Assembly (NCBI RefSeq): GCF_027111355.2
Contig: NZ_CP114291.2
Location: 2,790,001-2,854,000, forward strand
Direction of reading: 5' to 3'
DNA length: 64,000 bases
Source of the DNA: Flavobacterium eburneipallidum
GTDB taxonomy: Bacteria; Bacteroidota; Bacteroidia; Flavobacteriales; Flavobacteriaceae
Part shown: piece by piece, positions 8,448 to 17,818 of the stretch
Position numbering within the stretch: the stretch's first letter is position 1
Layout: every line of letters begins with the position of its first letter
Notes under the pieces: generated by a model
Told to the model about the DNA's origin: nothing
Databases searched by the model: none
What the model saw: the letters and a program-made list of their open reading frames with translations, nothing else
Program-made: the position numbers and the translations under genes

Positions 8448-11351
8448 ATGAAAAAATTCAATTACGCCTGCCTCCTATTGGCAATCTTATTTTCTTTAAG
8501 CAGTTTTAATAGTAAAGCTCAAGTAATCAATTTGGACGGAAATTGGCATTTTGAAATTGACCGAAATGACGAAGGAGTTACTGGAAAATGGTACAACAAA
8601 AATCTTTCGGACAACATTAAGTTGCCAGGTTCGATGGCGGAATTCTTAAAAGGTGATGAAATCACACTAAAAACCAAATGGACAGGATCTATTTATGACA
8701 GTTCGTTTTATTTTATTCCAAGATTAGAAAAATACCGCCAACCAGGAAATATTCACATTCCCTTTTGGTTGACCCCAGCGAGACATTATGTTGGAGCGGC
8801 TTGGTACCAAAAAGAAGTAAACATTCCTGCCAATTGGAAAGGCAAGCACATTTTGCTTCGTTTAGAACGAGCTCATATCGAAACCAGAGTTTGGATCAAT
8901 GACAAAGAAGTGGGTTTGCAAAACTCTTTAGTAGCACCTCACGTTTATGATTTGAGTACATTTCTTGTTGCCGGAAAACAGCGTATTTCTATCCGAATTG
9001 ATAACAGCATTAAAAAAATAAATGTTGGTCCAGATTCACACAGTATTACCGATCATACACAGGGAAATTGGAATGGCATTATTGGTAAAATCGCTTTAGA
9101 GGCTTTTTCGCCAATTTATATCGAAAATGTTCAAATTTATCCAGATTTAAAAAACCGAAAAGCTCGTGTAAAAATCACAATCAATAATAGTACTGCGACT
9201 GATTTTAGTGGAAAAATAGCAATCTCGGCAAAAAGTTTCAACAGTTTAAAATCAGATAAAACACAGGAAATATTCAGTAAAATAATAGTTGCGAAATCGG
9301 ATTCTAAAACTATTGAACTCGAATTACCTTTCGGAAAAGGAATGCTCACTTGGGACGAATTTGATCCTGCTTTGTACAACCTTGACGTGAAATTGGTTTC
9401 CAAAGAAATCAAAAACAGTAAAACCATCCAGTTCGGAATGCGTGAATTTAAAATCAATGGCAATCAATTTTTAATCAACGGCAATCCCGTTTTTCTACGA
9501 GGTACGGTTCACAATTGCGAATTTCCGCTAACTGGTTATCCAGCAACAACTGTTGAGGCTTGGGAGAAAATTTATCGAAAAATAAAATCATACGGTTTAA
9601 ATCACGTTCGTTTTCATTCTTGGTGTCCGCCAGAAGCCGCGTTTATAGCTGCCGACAAAGTGGGACTTTATTTGCAACCTGAAGGACCAAGTTGGCCTAA
9701 CCACGGACCAAAAATTGGATTGGGTCAGCCAGTAGATCAGTTTTTGTATGACGAAACGACCCGAATGGCAAAGGAATATGGCAATTATGCTTCTTTTACC
9801 ATGTTGTCAGCAGGAAATGAACCAGCAGGAAATCAGGTGAAATACTTGAATGCTTTTGTCGATTTTTGGAAAGCCAAAGACAACCGAAGAGTATATACTG
9901 GAATGTCCGTTGGCGGAAGCTGGCCAGTAGTTCCAAACGCCGAATACCAATCTCGTGGTGGTGTGAGAGGTTTAGAATGGAAAAAAATGCCCGAAACAGA
10001 AACCGATTTCAGTAGTGGAATTGCACCATTTAAAGTTCCTTTTGTCGCTCACGAAATTGGACAGTATTGCGTTTTTCCCAACTTCGAAGAAATTCAAAAA
10101 TACACTGGAGTTTACAGAGCCAAAAACTTTGAGATGTTCCGTCAAGACTTGGAAGACCACAATATGGCCAATCAAGGCAAAGATTTCTTGAATGCTTCTG
10201 GAAAATTACAGGTTTTGTGCTATAAAGGCGAAATCGAAAAAATGTTGAGAACGCCTGGTTATGCTGGTTTTCAAGCTTTGGGATTACAAGATTTCCCAGG
10301 TCAAGGAACCGCTTTGGTGGGTGTTTTGGATGCTTTTTTTGACGAAAAAGGATATGTAACTTCACAAGAATATGCCCGTTTTTGTAATTCGACTGTTCCA
10401 TTGGCTAAAATTTCAAAATTTGTTTACACCAATACAGAAACTTTCAAAGCTGAAATTGCGCTGTTTCACTCGGGTAAAACTCCTTTGAAAAACGCTATAA
10501 TCAGTTGGACTATTAAAAATGAAAAAGGAACTATTCTTGCTGAAGGGAATTTTGATCCTAAAACTTATGAAAATGGAAATGGTCTTTTTGTTGGAAATCT
10601 AACTTTTGCGTTAAGCGAAATTAAGGAAGCCACCAAATTAAATTTGGAAGTAAAAGTAAATGATACAGCTTTTGTGAATGATTGGAATTTTTGGGTCTAT
10701 CCAGATAAAAAAATGGAGTCCTCCCCTTCTATTTATTACACGACAACATTAGACGATAAAGCCAAAGAAGTTTTGAATAATGGCGGAAAAGTATTCTTGA
10801 ATGCTTCGGGCAAAGTGGTAAAAGGCAAAGAGGTTGAAATGCACTTTCTTCCTGTTTTTTGGAATACCTCTTGGTTCAAAATGCGTCCACCGCACGTTAC
10901 GGGAATGTTGATTCAGGATAAAAGTCCAGCATTTGCCAATTTCCCGACCAGTTTCCACTCTGATTTGCAATGGTGGGAAATTCAAAACCGAGCGCAAGTA
11001 ATGAATCTAGAAGATTTTCCAACTGATTTCCGACCAATAATTCAACCAATTGATACTTGGTTTATGAATCGCAGACTGGCTTTGGTTTTTGAAGCCCAAG
11101 TTGGAAAAGGAAAAATCATCGTAAGCAGCGCTGATTTAGGTCCCAATTTAGAAAATAAACCAGCTGCAAAACAACTGTTTTTATCGCTTCAAAACTATAT
11201 GAATTCGGATCAATTCAATCCTAAAAATCAATTGTCACTTGATGTAATTCAAGATATTTTTGTCAGTCCTTCGAAAGAACAATTTAAGACCTACACCAAA
11301 GACAGCCCAGATGAGTTGAAACCCAATTCGAACCAGAATAAGGTGAAGTAA
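8448..11351 (+). CDS. Glycoside hydrolase family 2 protein, large exported form
   Basis: The 967-residue protein has a signal peptide (AILFSLSSFNSKAQ). The GH2 layout is clear: a jelly-roll sugar-binding domain (NLDGNWHFE near residue 27, AAWYQKEVNIPANW near 120), an immunoglobulin-like domain, and a TIM barrel with RGTVHNCEFP near 350. The acid/base is in SAGNEPAGN near residue 456 and the likely nucleophile is in VAHEIGQY near residue 535. The C-terminal 350 residues are an additional beta-rich region. The barrel differs from the two GH2 beta-galactosidases on the minus strand, so a different sugar (for example a galacturonoside, glucuronoside or arabinopyranoside) is possible. It is the last gene of the plus-strand run and ends at a bidirectional terminator. 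Confidence 0.85.
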   Translation: MKKFNYACLLLAILFSLSSFNSKAQVINLDGNWHFEIDRNDEGVTGKWYNKNLSDNIKLPGSMAEFLKGDEITLKTKWTGSIYDSSFYFIPRLEKYRQPGNIHIPFWLTPARHYVGAAWYQKEVNIPANWKGKHILLRLERAHIETRVWINDKEVGLQNSLVAPHVYDLSTFLVAGKQRISIRIDNSIKKINVGPDSHSITDHTQGNWNGIIGKIALEAFSPIYIENVQIYPDLKNRKARVKITINNSTATDFSGKIAISAKSFNSLKSDKTQEIFSKIIVAKSDSKTIELELPFGKGMLTWDEFDPALYNLDVKLVSKEIKNSKTIQFGMREFKINGNQFLINGNPVFLRGTVHNCEFPLTGYPATTVEAWEKIYRKIKSYGLNHVRFHSWCPPEAAFIAADKVGLYLQPEGPSWPNHGPKIGLGQPVDQFLYDETTRMAKEYGNYASFTMLSAGNEPAGNQVKYLNAFVDFWKAKDNRRVYTGMSVGGSWPVVPNAEYQSRGGVRGLEWKKMPETETDFSSGIAPFKVPFVAHEIGQYCVFPNFEEIQKYTGVYRAKNFEMFRQDLEDHNMANQGKDFLNASGKLQVLCYKGEIEKMLRTPGYAGFQALGLQDFPGQGTALVGVLDAFFDEKGYVTSQEYARFCNSTVPLAKISKFVYTNTETFKAEIALFHSGKTPLKNAIISWTIKNEKGTILAEGNFDPKTYENGNGLFVGNLTFALSEIKEATKLNLEVKVNDTAFVNDWNFWVYPDKKMESSPSIYYTTTLDDKAKEVLNNGGKVFLNASGKVVKGKEVEMHFLPVFWNTSWFKMRPPHVTGMLIQDKSPAFANFPTSFHSDLQWWEIQNRAQVMNLEDFPTDFRPIIQPIDTWFMNRRLALVFEAQVGKGKIIVSSADLGPNLENKPAAKQLFLSLQNYMNSDQFNPKNQLSLDVIQDIFVSPSKEQFKTYTKDSPDELKPNSNQNKVK

Positions 11352-11371
11352 AATCTATAATTACTGAACAA

Positions 11372-11407
11372 AAAAAATCCTCGAAGAAAATTCTTCGAGG
11401 ATTTTTT
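11372..11407. terminator. Bidirectional rho-independent terminator between converging operons
   Basis: A 17-bp stem (AAAAAATCCTCGAAGAA and its complement) with a 2-base centre lies between the stop of the plus-strand GH2 gene and the stop of the minus-strand GH2 gene. A-runs and T-runs flank the stem, so it can terminate transcription from both sides. Confidence 0.9.
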
Positions 11408-11423
11408 ATATTAAAAAAGGCAC

Positions 11424-13760
11424 TTATTTTCCTTTTTCAGCAACAATATCAATGCTTATTGCTCCTGCTTCTATCCCTTCTGCGGTAGCTTTGATTTCAA
11501 TTTTACCATTACTTTTAGCTGCTTTGATTATGGCGATGGCTTTCCCTTTGTAGGCACTTCTTTCTGGCGACAAATAATCTTCGTGACTGATGATATTGCC
11601 ATTGTCTGCGGCAATAATTTTACCAGCATCGGTAACTGTAAATTTAATTAGGTTGTCGGCATTTGCGCAAACAATTCCTTTATCGTCCACAATAGTTGCG
11701 GTTACAAAAGACACATCATCCCAATTGTTAGCCAATGTTGGATTGCTTTTAGTCAAGATAATTTTTGATGGTTTTCCTGCTGTTTTAAATTCTTCTTCGG
11801 CAACCACTTTACCCTTGTTTTTTCCAATGGCTTTTATGGTTCCTTCTTCAAAAGTAACATTCCATTCTCTTGGCGAATCGTCGGCTGGTTTTTGCAACAA
11901 TCCCAAAGATTTATCATTCAAGAAAAGTTCCACTTCCTCGCAATTGCTATAGACTTGAACTTTGGCATTGTCATAGGTGTCAAAATCGTTTGGTGTCCAA
12001 TCAGCTGTCCAATTTCCTGCTCCGGCATTTTCGGATTTTCTCACAATATGAACCACTGGTTCTTCTGACCACCAACTGTCTCTTTGCAAGGATTGTTGTT
12101 TCCAGTTTCCAGCTCGGTCAAATAATCCTTGATTGTTGGTCGTTTCAGGCCAATCGGCTTCTCCTAAATAATCATAACCTGTCCATAAAAATTGACCCGC
12201 CATATACGGTTTGTCTCGCAAAGCCAACCATTGAACTAGAACGTGTGTGTTTTCAGTTCCCAAAACTTTCCAAGTTGGATGCGTTTCGTGAGCTACGATT
12301 AGTTCGTTTTCACGGTAATTTTGCCCCACTACATCCATTTGCTCGGCAAAACCACTCAAATATACTTTGGAATTGGCGGGTCTGAAAAGTGCCATCGTTA
12401 CTGGTCTGGTGTCGTCGTATTTCTTTACTACATCTTCTTGCAATTTATACTTTTTGTAGCCTTCGGGGTAACTCAAATCATCGTGAATTTCATTTCCAAT
12501 GCTGTAAATTACAATCGAAGGATGATTTCTATCTCTCAAAATGATGTCTTTGGTGTCTTGTTCCCACCACTCTTTGAAATACAAATTATAGCCTTTTTCG
12601 CCATTGTGTTTTGCAGCCGTCCAGGTATCGAACGTTTCGTCCATTACCAAAAATCCCATTTGGTCACACAAATCCAAAAACTCGGGAGCCACAGGATTAT
12701 GCGAAGTTCGAATGGCATTCACTCCCACTTCTTTTAATTTTTTGAAACGTTCTTTCCAAACTCCCAAAGGCACAGCAGCTCCAACAGCTCCACCATCGTG
12801 ATGCAAACAAACGCCTTTCAGTTTTATATTTTTTCCGTTTAACCAAAAACCAGTTTCGGCAATAAATTCTGCTTTTTTGATTCCAAAAGTCGTTGTTTGA
12901 TTGTCGATAAGCGTTTTTCCTGAATACAATTTGGTTGTAGCCGTATATAAATGAGACGTCTCCAAATTCCATAATTTGGGATTGGTAATTTCAACATCTT
13001 GCGAAAACAAACCCGTAGTATTCGCTGCAATATTTTTGGTACTTTCGACTGTTTTAACCACTTTTCCAGAAGCATCGGCAATTTCGATTTGCAGTTTGTA
13101 ATCTCCAGCCGTTTTATTGTCAATTTCTACTTTTAAATTCACAACACCTTTAGCAGTTGTAGCCGTTGGAGTGGTAATAAAAGTTCCCCATTGTTTGAAA
13201 TGAGTCGCATTAACCGAAACCAGACGAACGTGGCGATAAATTCCCGCACCCGTATAATAACGAGAAGCGGGTTGAATCGAATTATCGGCTCTCACGGCAA
13301 TCACATTCGGTTTATCAAAGTTTAAATACGGTGTTAAATCATACGCAAAACTCACATACCCATAAGGACGTTTGCCTAAATGTTTACCATTTATCCAGAC
13401 ATCACTATTCGCCATTACACCATCGAATTCTATGGTAACTATTTTTTTGGCATCCGCTTTATCCACTTGAAATGTTTTGCGGTACCAGCCAATTCCAGTT
13501 GGCAAATAACCACCACCACGAGCCGATGGATTGGTTTTTTCATAAGGTCCTTCGATGCTCCAATCGTGAGGAACGTTGAGAGTTCTCCATTTTGTATCAT
13601 CAAATGAAGAGGCTTCTGCACTTGCTACTTCGCCTTTTGTAAACTGCCAACCGTTATCAAAATTGATGATTTTACGTGCTTGCGAAAAACCGTTCGTAGC
13701 CAAAGCCAAAAACAGCAATAAGAAAGCAATTGGTAATTGTTTTGTTTTAAGATTGTTCAT
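11424..13760 (-). CDS. Beta-galactosidase, GH2
   Basis: The 778-residue exported protein (signal peptide ending TNGFSQA) has the compact GH2 layout common in Bacteroidota. It has a sugar-binding domain (DNGWQFTKG, VPHDWSIEGPY, GIGWYRKTF), an Ig-like domain, a TIM barrel and C-terminal Ig-like modules. The acid/base lies in YSIGNEIHD near residue 423 and the nucleophile in LGTENTH near residue 502. FLWTGYDYLGE near 540 is the conserved end of the barrel. It is the last gene of the rhaM operon, 15 bp after the PL22 gene. It should remove beta-galactose or a related sugar from pectic side chains in the periplasm. Confidence 0.9.
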   Translation of the reverse strand: MNNLKTKQLPIAFLLLFLALATNGFSQARKIINFDNGWQFTKGEVASAEASSFDDTKWRTLNVPHDWSIEGPYEKTNPSARGGGYLPTGIGWYRKTFQVDKADAKKIVTIEFDGVMANSDVWINGKHLGKRPYGYVSFAYDLTPYLNFDKPNVIAVRADNSIQPASRYYTGAGIYRHVRLVSVNATHFKQWGTFITTPTATTAKGVVNLKVEIDNKTAGDYKLQIEIADASGKVVKTVESTKNIAANTTGLFSQDVEITNPKLWNLETSHLYTATTKLYSGKTLIDNQTTTFGIKKAEFIAETGFWLNGKNIKLKGVCLHHDGGAVGAAVPLGVWKERFKKLKEVGVNAIRTSHNPVAPEFLDLCDQMGFLVMDETFDTWTAAKHNGEKGYNLYFKEWWEQDTKDIILRDRNHPSIVIYSIGNEIHDDLSYPEGYKKYKLQEDVVKKYDDTRPVTMALFRPANSKVYLSGFAEQMDVVGQNYRENELIVAHETHPTWKVLGTENTHVLVQWLALRDKPYMAGQFLWTGYDYLGEADWPETTNNQGLFDRAGNWKQQSLQRDSWWSEEPVVHIVRKSENAGAGNWTADWTPNDFDTYDNAKVQVYSNCEEVELFLNDKSLGLLQKPADDSPREWNVTFEEGTIKAIGKNKGKVVAEEEFKTAGKPSKIILTKSNPTLANNWDDVSFVTATIVDDKGIVCANADNLIKFTVTDAGKIIAADNGNIISHEDYLSPERSAYKGKAIAIIKAAKSNGKIEIKATAEGIEAGAISIDIVAEKGK

Positions 13761-13775
13761 TTATCAAATTTTAAA

Positions 13776-15116
13776 TTATTTAGTTTTCCGTTTCAACCAT
13801 TCCTTCGGCACATTGACAATACAGATATTCATAGTTTTATTGTCTTCCGATAGCATCGCCGATTGAATTTGGATTTTGGTTCCCTCTCTGTTAAATGTCG
13901 GATGAATATGATCTCCAGCAGTTTCTTTATGTCCCGTGGTGAGCATCATCATTTCGTTTGTTTTTCGGTCAATGAGATACAAACTTCTCGAAAAATCATC
14001 GCCCACAGCCCATCTTCCGTCGGCTGAACCGTGAACGTGCCACAAACCGCTACCACTTTTGGTTTGGCCCGCAATAATCATTTCTCGGGTTCTTAAATTT
14101 ACGATTCCCAATCCTGTTGGTTTTTCACGTGTTCCTGTTGCTCCCCAATTGCTTTCTTGCCCCGGATTGACAGGGTTTCTAATCTTTCCATCGGCAGCAA
14201 CTTCCACTGGAATATCTTTCTCTACGCCAATTTTTCGATGTCCCATAATAGCGATGGCAACCTCATCTTTGCCAATCACGGCTTCGTGTGTTACCCATTC
14301 CGAATCGGATTCAGGATATAAAGGTCTCAAACCCGTTCCGTCTGCCATAACCGTCCAGGTGCGTTGGGGCGACTTCCCTCCTGTTTCCCAACAAAAAACA
14401 ATCTCGCCCGAATTCCAGATATTCGATTGGATGTGACCAATTTGAAAAGGAACCGAAACGACGTGTTTCAACTCTCCTGTTTTCAAATTCATACTGCCAA
14501 TTCCGCCTGGACCAGCACCCATATTACGTGGTCCAAAACTTTTTTCGAGCACCACACTTTTATCTAAATATTTGGCGGCTTCTTCTTTTCCAACTCTAAA
14601 ATAAACCCTTTCTTCATCGGCATCCAAAGCCATATCGCCCGAAGCTCCCATTTCTGGGTTCGTTATTCCACAAACTCTTTCGTAAGATGAAACTGGCTTC
14701 ATTTTTCCTGCTTTACTGTCTTTAAAAACAGCTTCCAAATCGACTTCGATAATTTGCATTTTATCTTCAAGTGCTTTTCGCATAAAGTACAATTTCATCG
14801 ACTTTTGAGCTATGCACAAAGTTCCGTTATAACCGCCTTCAGTAACTTGAACCAGTACACCCGATTTTTCATTAACCGCCATTGCTTCGCCTTTCACTCG
14901 GTTGGAACGAAATATCAACCATTCTCCATCGGATGTCCATTGCGGATGCGTGGGATAGGTTTTGGAATCGCCTTCCGAATTTGTTGTCAGAAAAATTAAT
15001 TTCTGTCCCGTAATTGGATCTTTCACTATCTTTTTTTCGGATGGAAAACGAGTCCCAATTTGACTAAAAGCAGTAGCCACAACAAGGAGCAAAATGGCAT
15101 TTAAAAGGGTTTTCAT
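13776..15116 (-). CDS. Oligogalacturonate lyase-like protein, PL22
   Basis: This 446-residue protein matches the seven-bladed-propeller oligogalacturonate lyase family. It starts with IGTRFPSEKKIVKDPITGQ and shows propeller-type motifs such as HPQWTSDGEWLIFRSNR near residue 60. The His-containing segments WHVHGSADGRW and DHIHPTFNREG near residues 370-420 fit the metal-binding histidines known in the family. The family cleaves digalacturonate and short unsaturated oligogalacturonides to 5-keto-4-deoxyuronate. Unlike the cytoplasmic enterobacterial enzyme, this copy has an N-terminal signal peptide (LLLVVATAFSQ), so it acts in the periplasm. Only two bases separate its start from the GH105 stop, suggesting translational coupling. 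Confidence 0.88.
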   Translation of the reverse strand: MKTLLNAILLLVVATAFSQIGTRFPSEKKIVKDPITGQKLIFLTTNSEGDSKTYPTHPQWTSDGEWLIFRSNRVKGEAMAVNEKSGVLVQVTEGGYNGTLCIAQKSMKLYFMRKALEDKMQIIEVDLEAVFKDSKAGKMKPVSSYERVCGITNPEMGASGDMALDADEERVYFRVGKEEAAKYLDKSVVLEKSFGPRNMGAGPGGIGSMNLKTGELKHVVSVPFQIGHIQSNIWNSGEIVFCWETGGKSPQRTWTVMADGTGLRPLYPESDSEWVTHEAVIGKDEVAIAIMGHRKIGVEKDIPVEVAADGKIRNPVNPGQESNWGATGTREKPTGLGIVNLRTREMIIAGQTKSGSGLWHVHGSADGRWAVGDDFSRSLYLIDRKTNEMMMLTTGHKETAGDHIHPTFNREGTKIQIQSAMLSEDNKTMNICIVNVPKEWLKRKTK

Positions 15117-15118
15117 TT

Positions 15119-16471
15119 TTATTTGATTAGGTTGTTTTTACCCGGAATTTTCAATTGAATTGAACTGTCATTGATTTCGAATTGGCTGTCTTTCAACAAC
15201 AAAATCACCTCGGCTCCAGCCAATAAAACAGGACCATAACCGTGAGCCGCAAATACATTTATAGGACGATAGTAATAAAAAGCAGGGTCAAATCCCATTC
15301 CAGTTCCCACGCAAGTTCCTTCGACTTGACCTTTATCATTCACTTTAGAAGCTACGGCATTCCAAGCCAATAGCGTCATTGGTGCATAAGTCATTTTGTC
15401 CACATAACCACGATTTATGGCTCTGGCAATAGAATACGTATAAATTGCGGTTGCCGAAGTTTCTAAATACGAATCATTTCTATCCAATAATTGGTGCCAA
15501 AAACCAGTTCCATCTTGGTATTTTGCCAATCCTTTGATGTGCGCTTGCAATTGCGCCAAAACTCCTGCATATCCATGGTGGTCTTTTGGCAAAACTTCCA
15601 ATAATTCGACCATCGTCATCACCGCCCAACCATTGGCTCTAGCCCAATGAAACTGCGGATGATCTTGCATAGATTGCACCCAACCGTGCATATATATTCC
15701 TTTTTCTTTGTTGAACATTCGACCCGAAAATTGGTTGACTTGTTTTACGGCATCGTCAAAATATTTCACATTGCCTGTATATTTCCCCATTTGTGCCAAT
15801 GCTGGTACGCTCATAAACATATCGTCTAACCAAAGCGTGTTGTCTTGAGGTCGGTTTCGTGCCAAAGTTCCGTCGGTCAATCGAAACTGTTTGTTGCTGA
15901 TAAAATCAATATAATTGTTGATTAACGGATCGGCATTGGTTTTCAACCCCTCTTGTTTGGCTTTGATAAATGCGGCACAAAGCGCTCCTGCAAAATCCAA
16001 TGCTTCGGGATGAAGGGTTTTGAGCATATCCTTGTCTTTGATATTTTGCTCCTTGTAATTGGCAGCGATATCAGCAATCAATTGCAATCTTTTGTTGGTG
16101 TAATCGGCATATTTTGGGTCGGCAGTGGCTTTGGATGCCAAAAGCATTCCTGCATAAGTAACGCCCCATTCGTAGCTGGTCAATCGAAAAGAACCCGGCT
16201 CGAACATAATGTCTTCATTGCCTTTTTTGTAATTCGTGATTTCGGCTTTTGTGGTTGCGTTTACAATTTTGGAAGCCGAATTTTTATCCAAAAAAGTATA
16301 AACTCTATCCAAAACGGTTTTTACAGCCTCTTTCTGCGGAACATTATAGGGTGTTGGGTAATCGGGTTGCATCAAGTGCAAAGGCGTTGTTGCATCGTTG
16401 GTTTGGGAGATGCTTGGTGTTAAGCTTCCTAAAAAAAGTAAAGCAATAACTGGGATTTGGTAGTGTTTCAT
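15119..16471 (-). CDS. Unsaturated rhamnogalacturonyl/glucuronyl hydrolase, GH105
   Basis: The 450-residue exported protein is a GH105 enzyme with an (alpha/alpha)6 barrel. Landmarks are SYEWGVTYAGML near residue 94, TLWLDDMFMS near residue 215 with the likely catalytic aspartate, HWARANGW near residue 277, and GTGMGFDPAFYYYRP near residue 390. GH105 enzymes hydrate the delta-4,5-unsaturated galacturonyl end left by pectate or rhamnogalacturonan lyases. This is the logical next step after the PL11 lyase encoded nearby. It is coupled to the PL22 gene (2 bp) and lies 52 bp after the CBM9-like gene. Confidence 0.93.
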   Translation of the reverse strand: MKHYQIPVIALLFLGSLTPSISQTNDATTPLHLMQPDYPTPYNVPQKEAVKTVLDRVYTFLDKNSASKIVNATTKAEITNYKKGNEDIMFEPGSFRLTSYEWGVTYAGMLLASKATADPKYADYTNKRLQLIADIAANYKEQNIKDKDMLKTLHPEALDFAGALCAAFIKAKQEGLKTNADPLINNYIDFISNKQFRLTDGTLARNRPQDNTLWLDDMFMSVPALAQMGKYTGNVKYFDDAVKQVNQFSGRMFNKEKGIYMHGWVQSMQDHPQFHWARANGWAVMTMVELLEVLPKDHHGYAGVLAQLQAHIKGLAKYQDGTGFWHQLLDRNDSYLETSATAIYTYSIARAINRGYVDKMTYAPMTLLAWNAVASKVNDKGQVEGTCVGTGMGFDPAFYYYRPINVFAAHGYGPVLLAGAEVILLLKDSQFEINDSSIQLKIPGKNNLIK

Positions 16472-16523
16472 AGCGGTATAATTTTAAAATTTATGGTTTT
16501 TGGTTTGTTTTATTTAGCGATTT

Positions 16524-17600
16524 CTATTTCAAGGCCACATCCCAAACTTTTGACATTCTGGATTTTCCTTTTGATCCTTCGATGTTCAAGACGACGATGT
16601 ATTTCCCGGCTTCTTTGTATTGATGAATGGGGTTTTGTTCCGTTGAAGTTGTGCCATCACCAAAATCCCAATTCCAGGATTTGATTTCTCCTTCGGATTG
16701 ATCGATGAAAGCGACCATTCTTCTGTTCATATCCACCGTGTTGAACGTCCATTTTGCTTCAATTACTTTTTTGAATTCAGGTTCCAAAGGCATTAATTTG
16801 AAAGGCAAACTATAATTGGCATTGCCATACATCGTATGCTCTTTCGACAAGTTCCAAAAGCCGTTATTCTTTTCGTTATTGACATCGTCATAGTCGATAA
16901 TCGCCCAACAAAGACCAATGTTTTTATTTTCAGTTAAAATGGACTCAACCGCTCTTGAAGGATCATTTCCAGCATAATCAAAAGGGGTTATCCAAAACTC
17001 CAAGGTCAGTTTTCCCGATTCTCCGGGTTTGAAATTGTAATTGATTGCCGAATTAGAATAAGGCAATTCTTTAATCCAAGGCTGGCTTCCCCAAGCCAAA
17101 GCCCAATCTTTGCCTTCGGCTGGCGTGAAAATATGATAGTTCTGGGCGTGAACACCGTGATAGGAGAAATAAGCATCCATCGTATTGGTCAACGCTTTAT
17201 TGGGATGAAATCGGTCAATAAATGGCCCGCCCGATTGATCGGCATCGACCGTGATTTCAAAGATGTCGTTGTGTAAACCCGTCAGGGAAAAATCCCAATA
17301 ATTATCGTAGGCTTCGTATAAAAAATACAAGCGATTGAGCCCTTTGACCCAAGCGACTTTTACGCTGACATCCAGATTTTTGGGATCAGCTTTGGGTTGT
17401 TTTCCGCTATCGTCCCACAATTGATCCATCCCTACTACATAACTTTTGGGAACCATTTTCCAATCGTCAGTATTGCCATCAATGGTTGGTATTTTATTGG
17501 CTGGAAATTGAAAAACCTTGAAACTTCTGGTGTCTTGTGACCAAGATTGAACCGTTGCAAACAACAGTAATATTAAAATATGCTTTTTATCTAATCTCAT
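16524..17600 (-). CDS. Exported CBM9-like carbohydrate-binding protein with C-terminal PKD domain
   Basis: The 358-residue protein has a signal peptide (ILLLFATVQSWSQ). Residues 30-265 resemble a CBM9/DOMON-like sugar-binding fold, with IPTIDGNTDDW, LYFLYEAYDNYWDFS and NDIFEITVDADQSGG. Residues 275-358 form a PKD domain with the hallmark WNWDFGDGTTST and HQYKEAGKY. No catalytic motif is visible. Its place between a GH2 gene and the GH105 gene suggests that it presents or binds the pectic substrate. It could be surface-exposed, but no lipobox or T9SS signal was seen. Confidence 0.78.
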   Translation of the reverse strand: MRLDKKHILILLLFATVQSWSQDTRSFKVFQFPANKIPTIDGNTDDWKMVPKSYVVGMDQLWDDSGKQPKADPKNLDVSVKVAWVKGLNRLYFLYEAYDNYWDFSLTGLHNDIFEITVDADQSGGPFIDRFHPNKALTNTMDAYFSYHGVHAQNYHIFTPAEGKDWALAWGSQPWIKELPYSNSAINYNFKPGESGKLTLEFWITPFDYAGNDPSRAVESILTENKNIGLCWAIIDYDDVNNEKNNGFWNLSKEHTMYGNANYSLPFKLMPLEPEFKKVIEAKWTFNTVDMNRRMVAFIDQSEGEIKSWNWDFGDGTTSTEQNPIHQYKEAGKYIVVLNIEGSKGKSRMSKVWDVALK

Positions 17601-17650
17601 TTAATGTTTATTCAATTTTATTCAATGTCGATTCCTTAAATTTTATTCGT

Positions 17651-17782
17651 CACTTCGAGTGGTTTTTAATAGTAATGCGACAGCTTTACTATTAAAAATT
17701 GTATCGAGAAGCCTTTAAAATTATAGTTCTCGATACATTTTATTAAAAAAAGCTGTCGCATTTTTTAATAAAACACTCGAAC
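17651..17782. repeat. Nested palindromic intergenic element
   Basis: An outer inverted repeat (ATGCGACAGCT at 17675-17685 against AGCTGTCGCAT at 17751-17761, extended by GAGTG and CACTC ends) encloses an inner one (GTATCGAGA at 17701-17709 against TCTCGATAC at 17728-17736). It fills most of the gap between the GH2 and CBM9-like genes. The shape is that of a small non-coding palindromic repeat element. It may also fold in mRNA and shape operon processing. Confidence 0.65.
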
Positions 17783-17818
17783 AGACGGGTAATCTATTCG
17801 CTTAAATTCAATCTCTAA

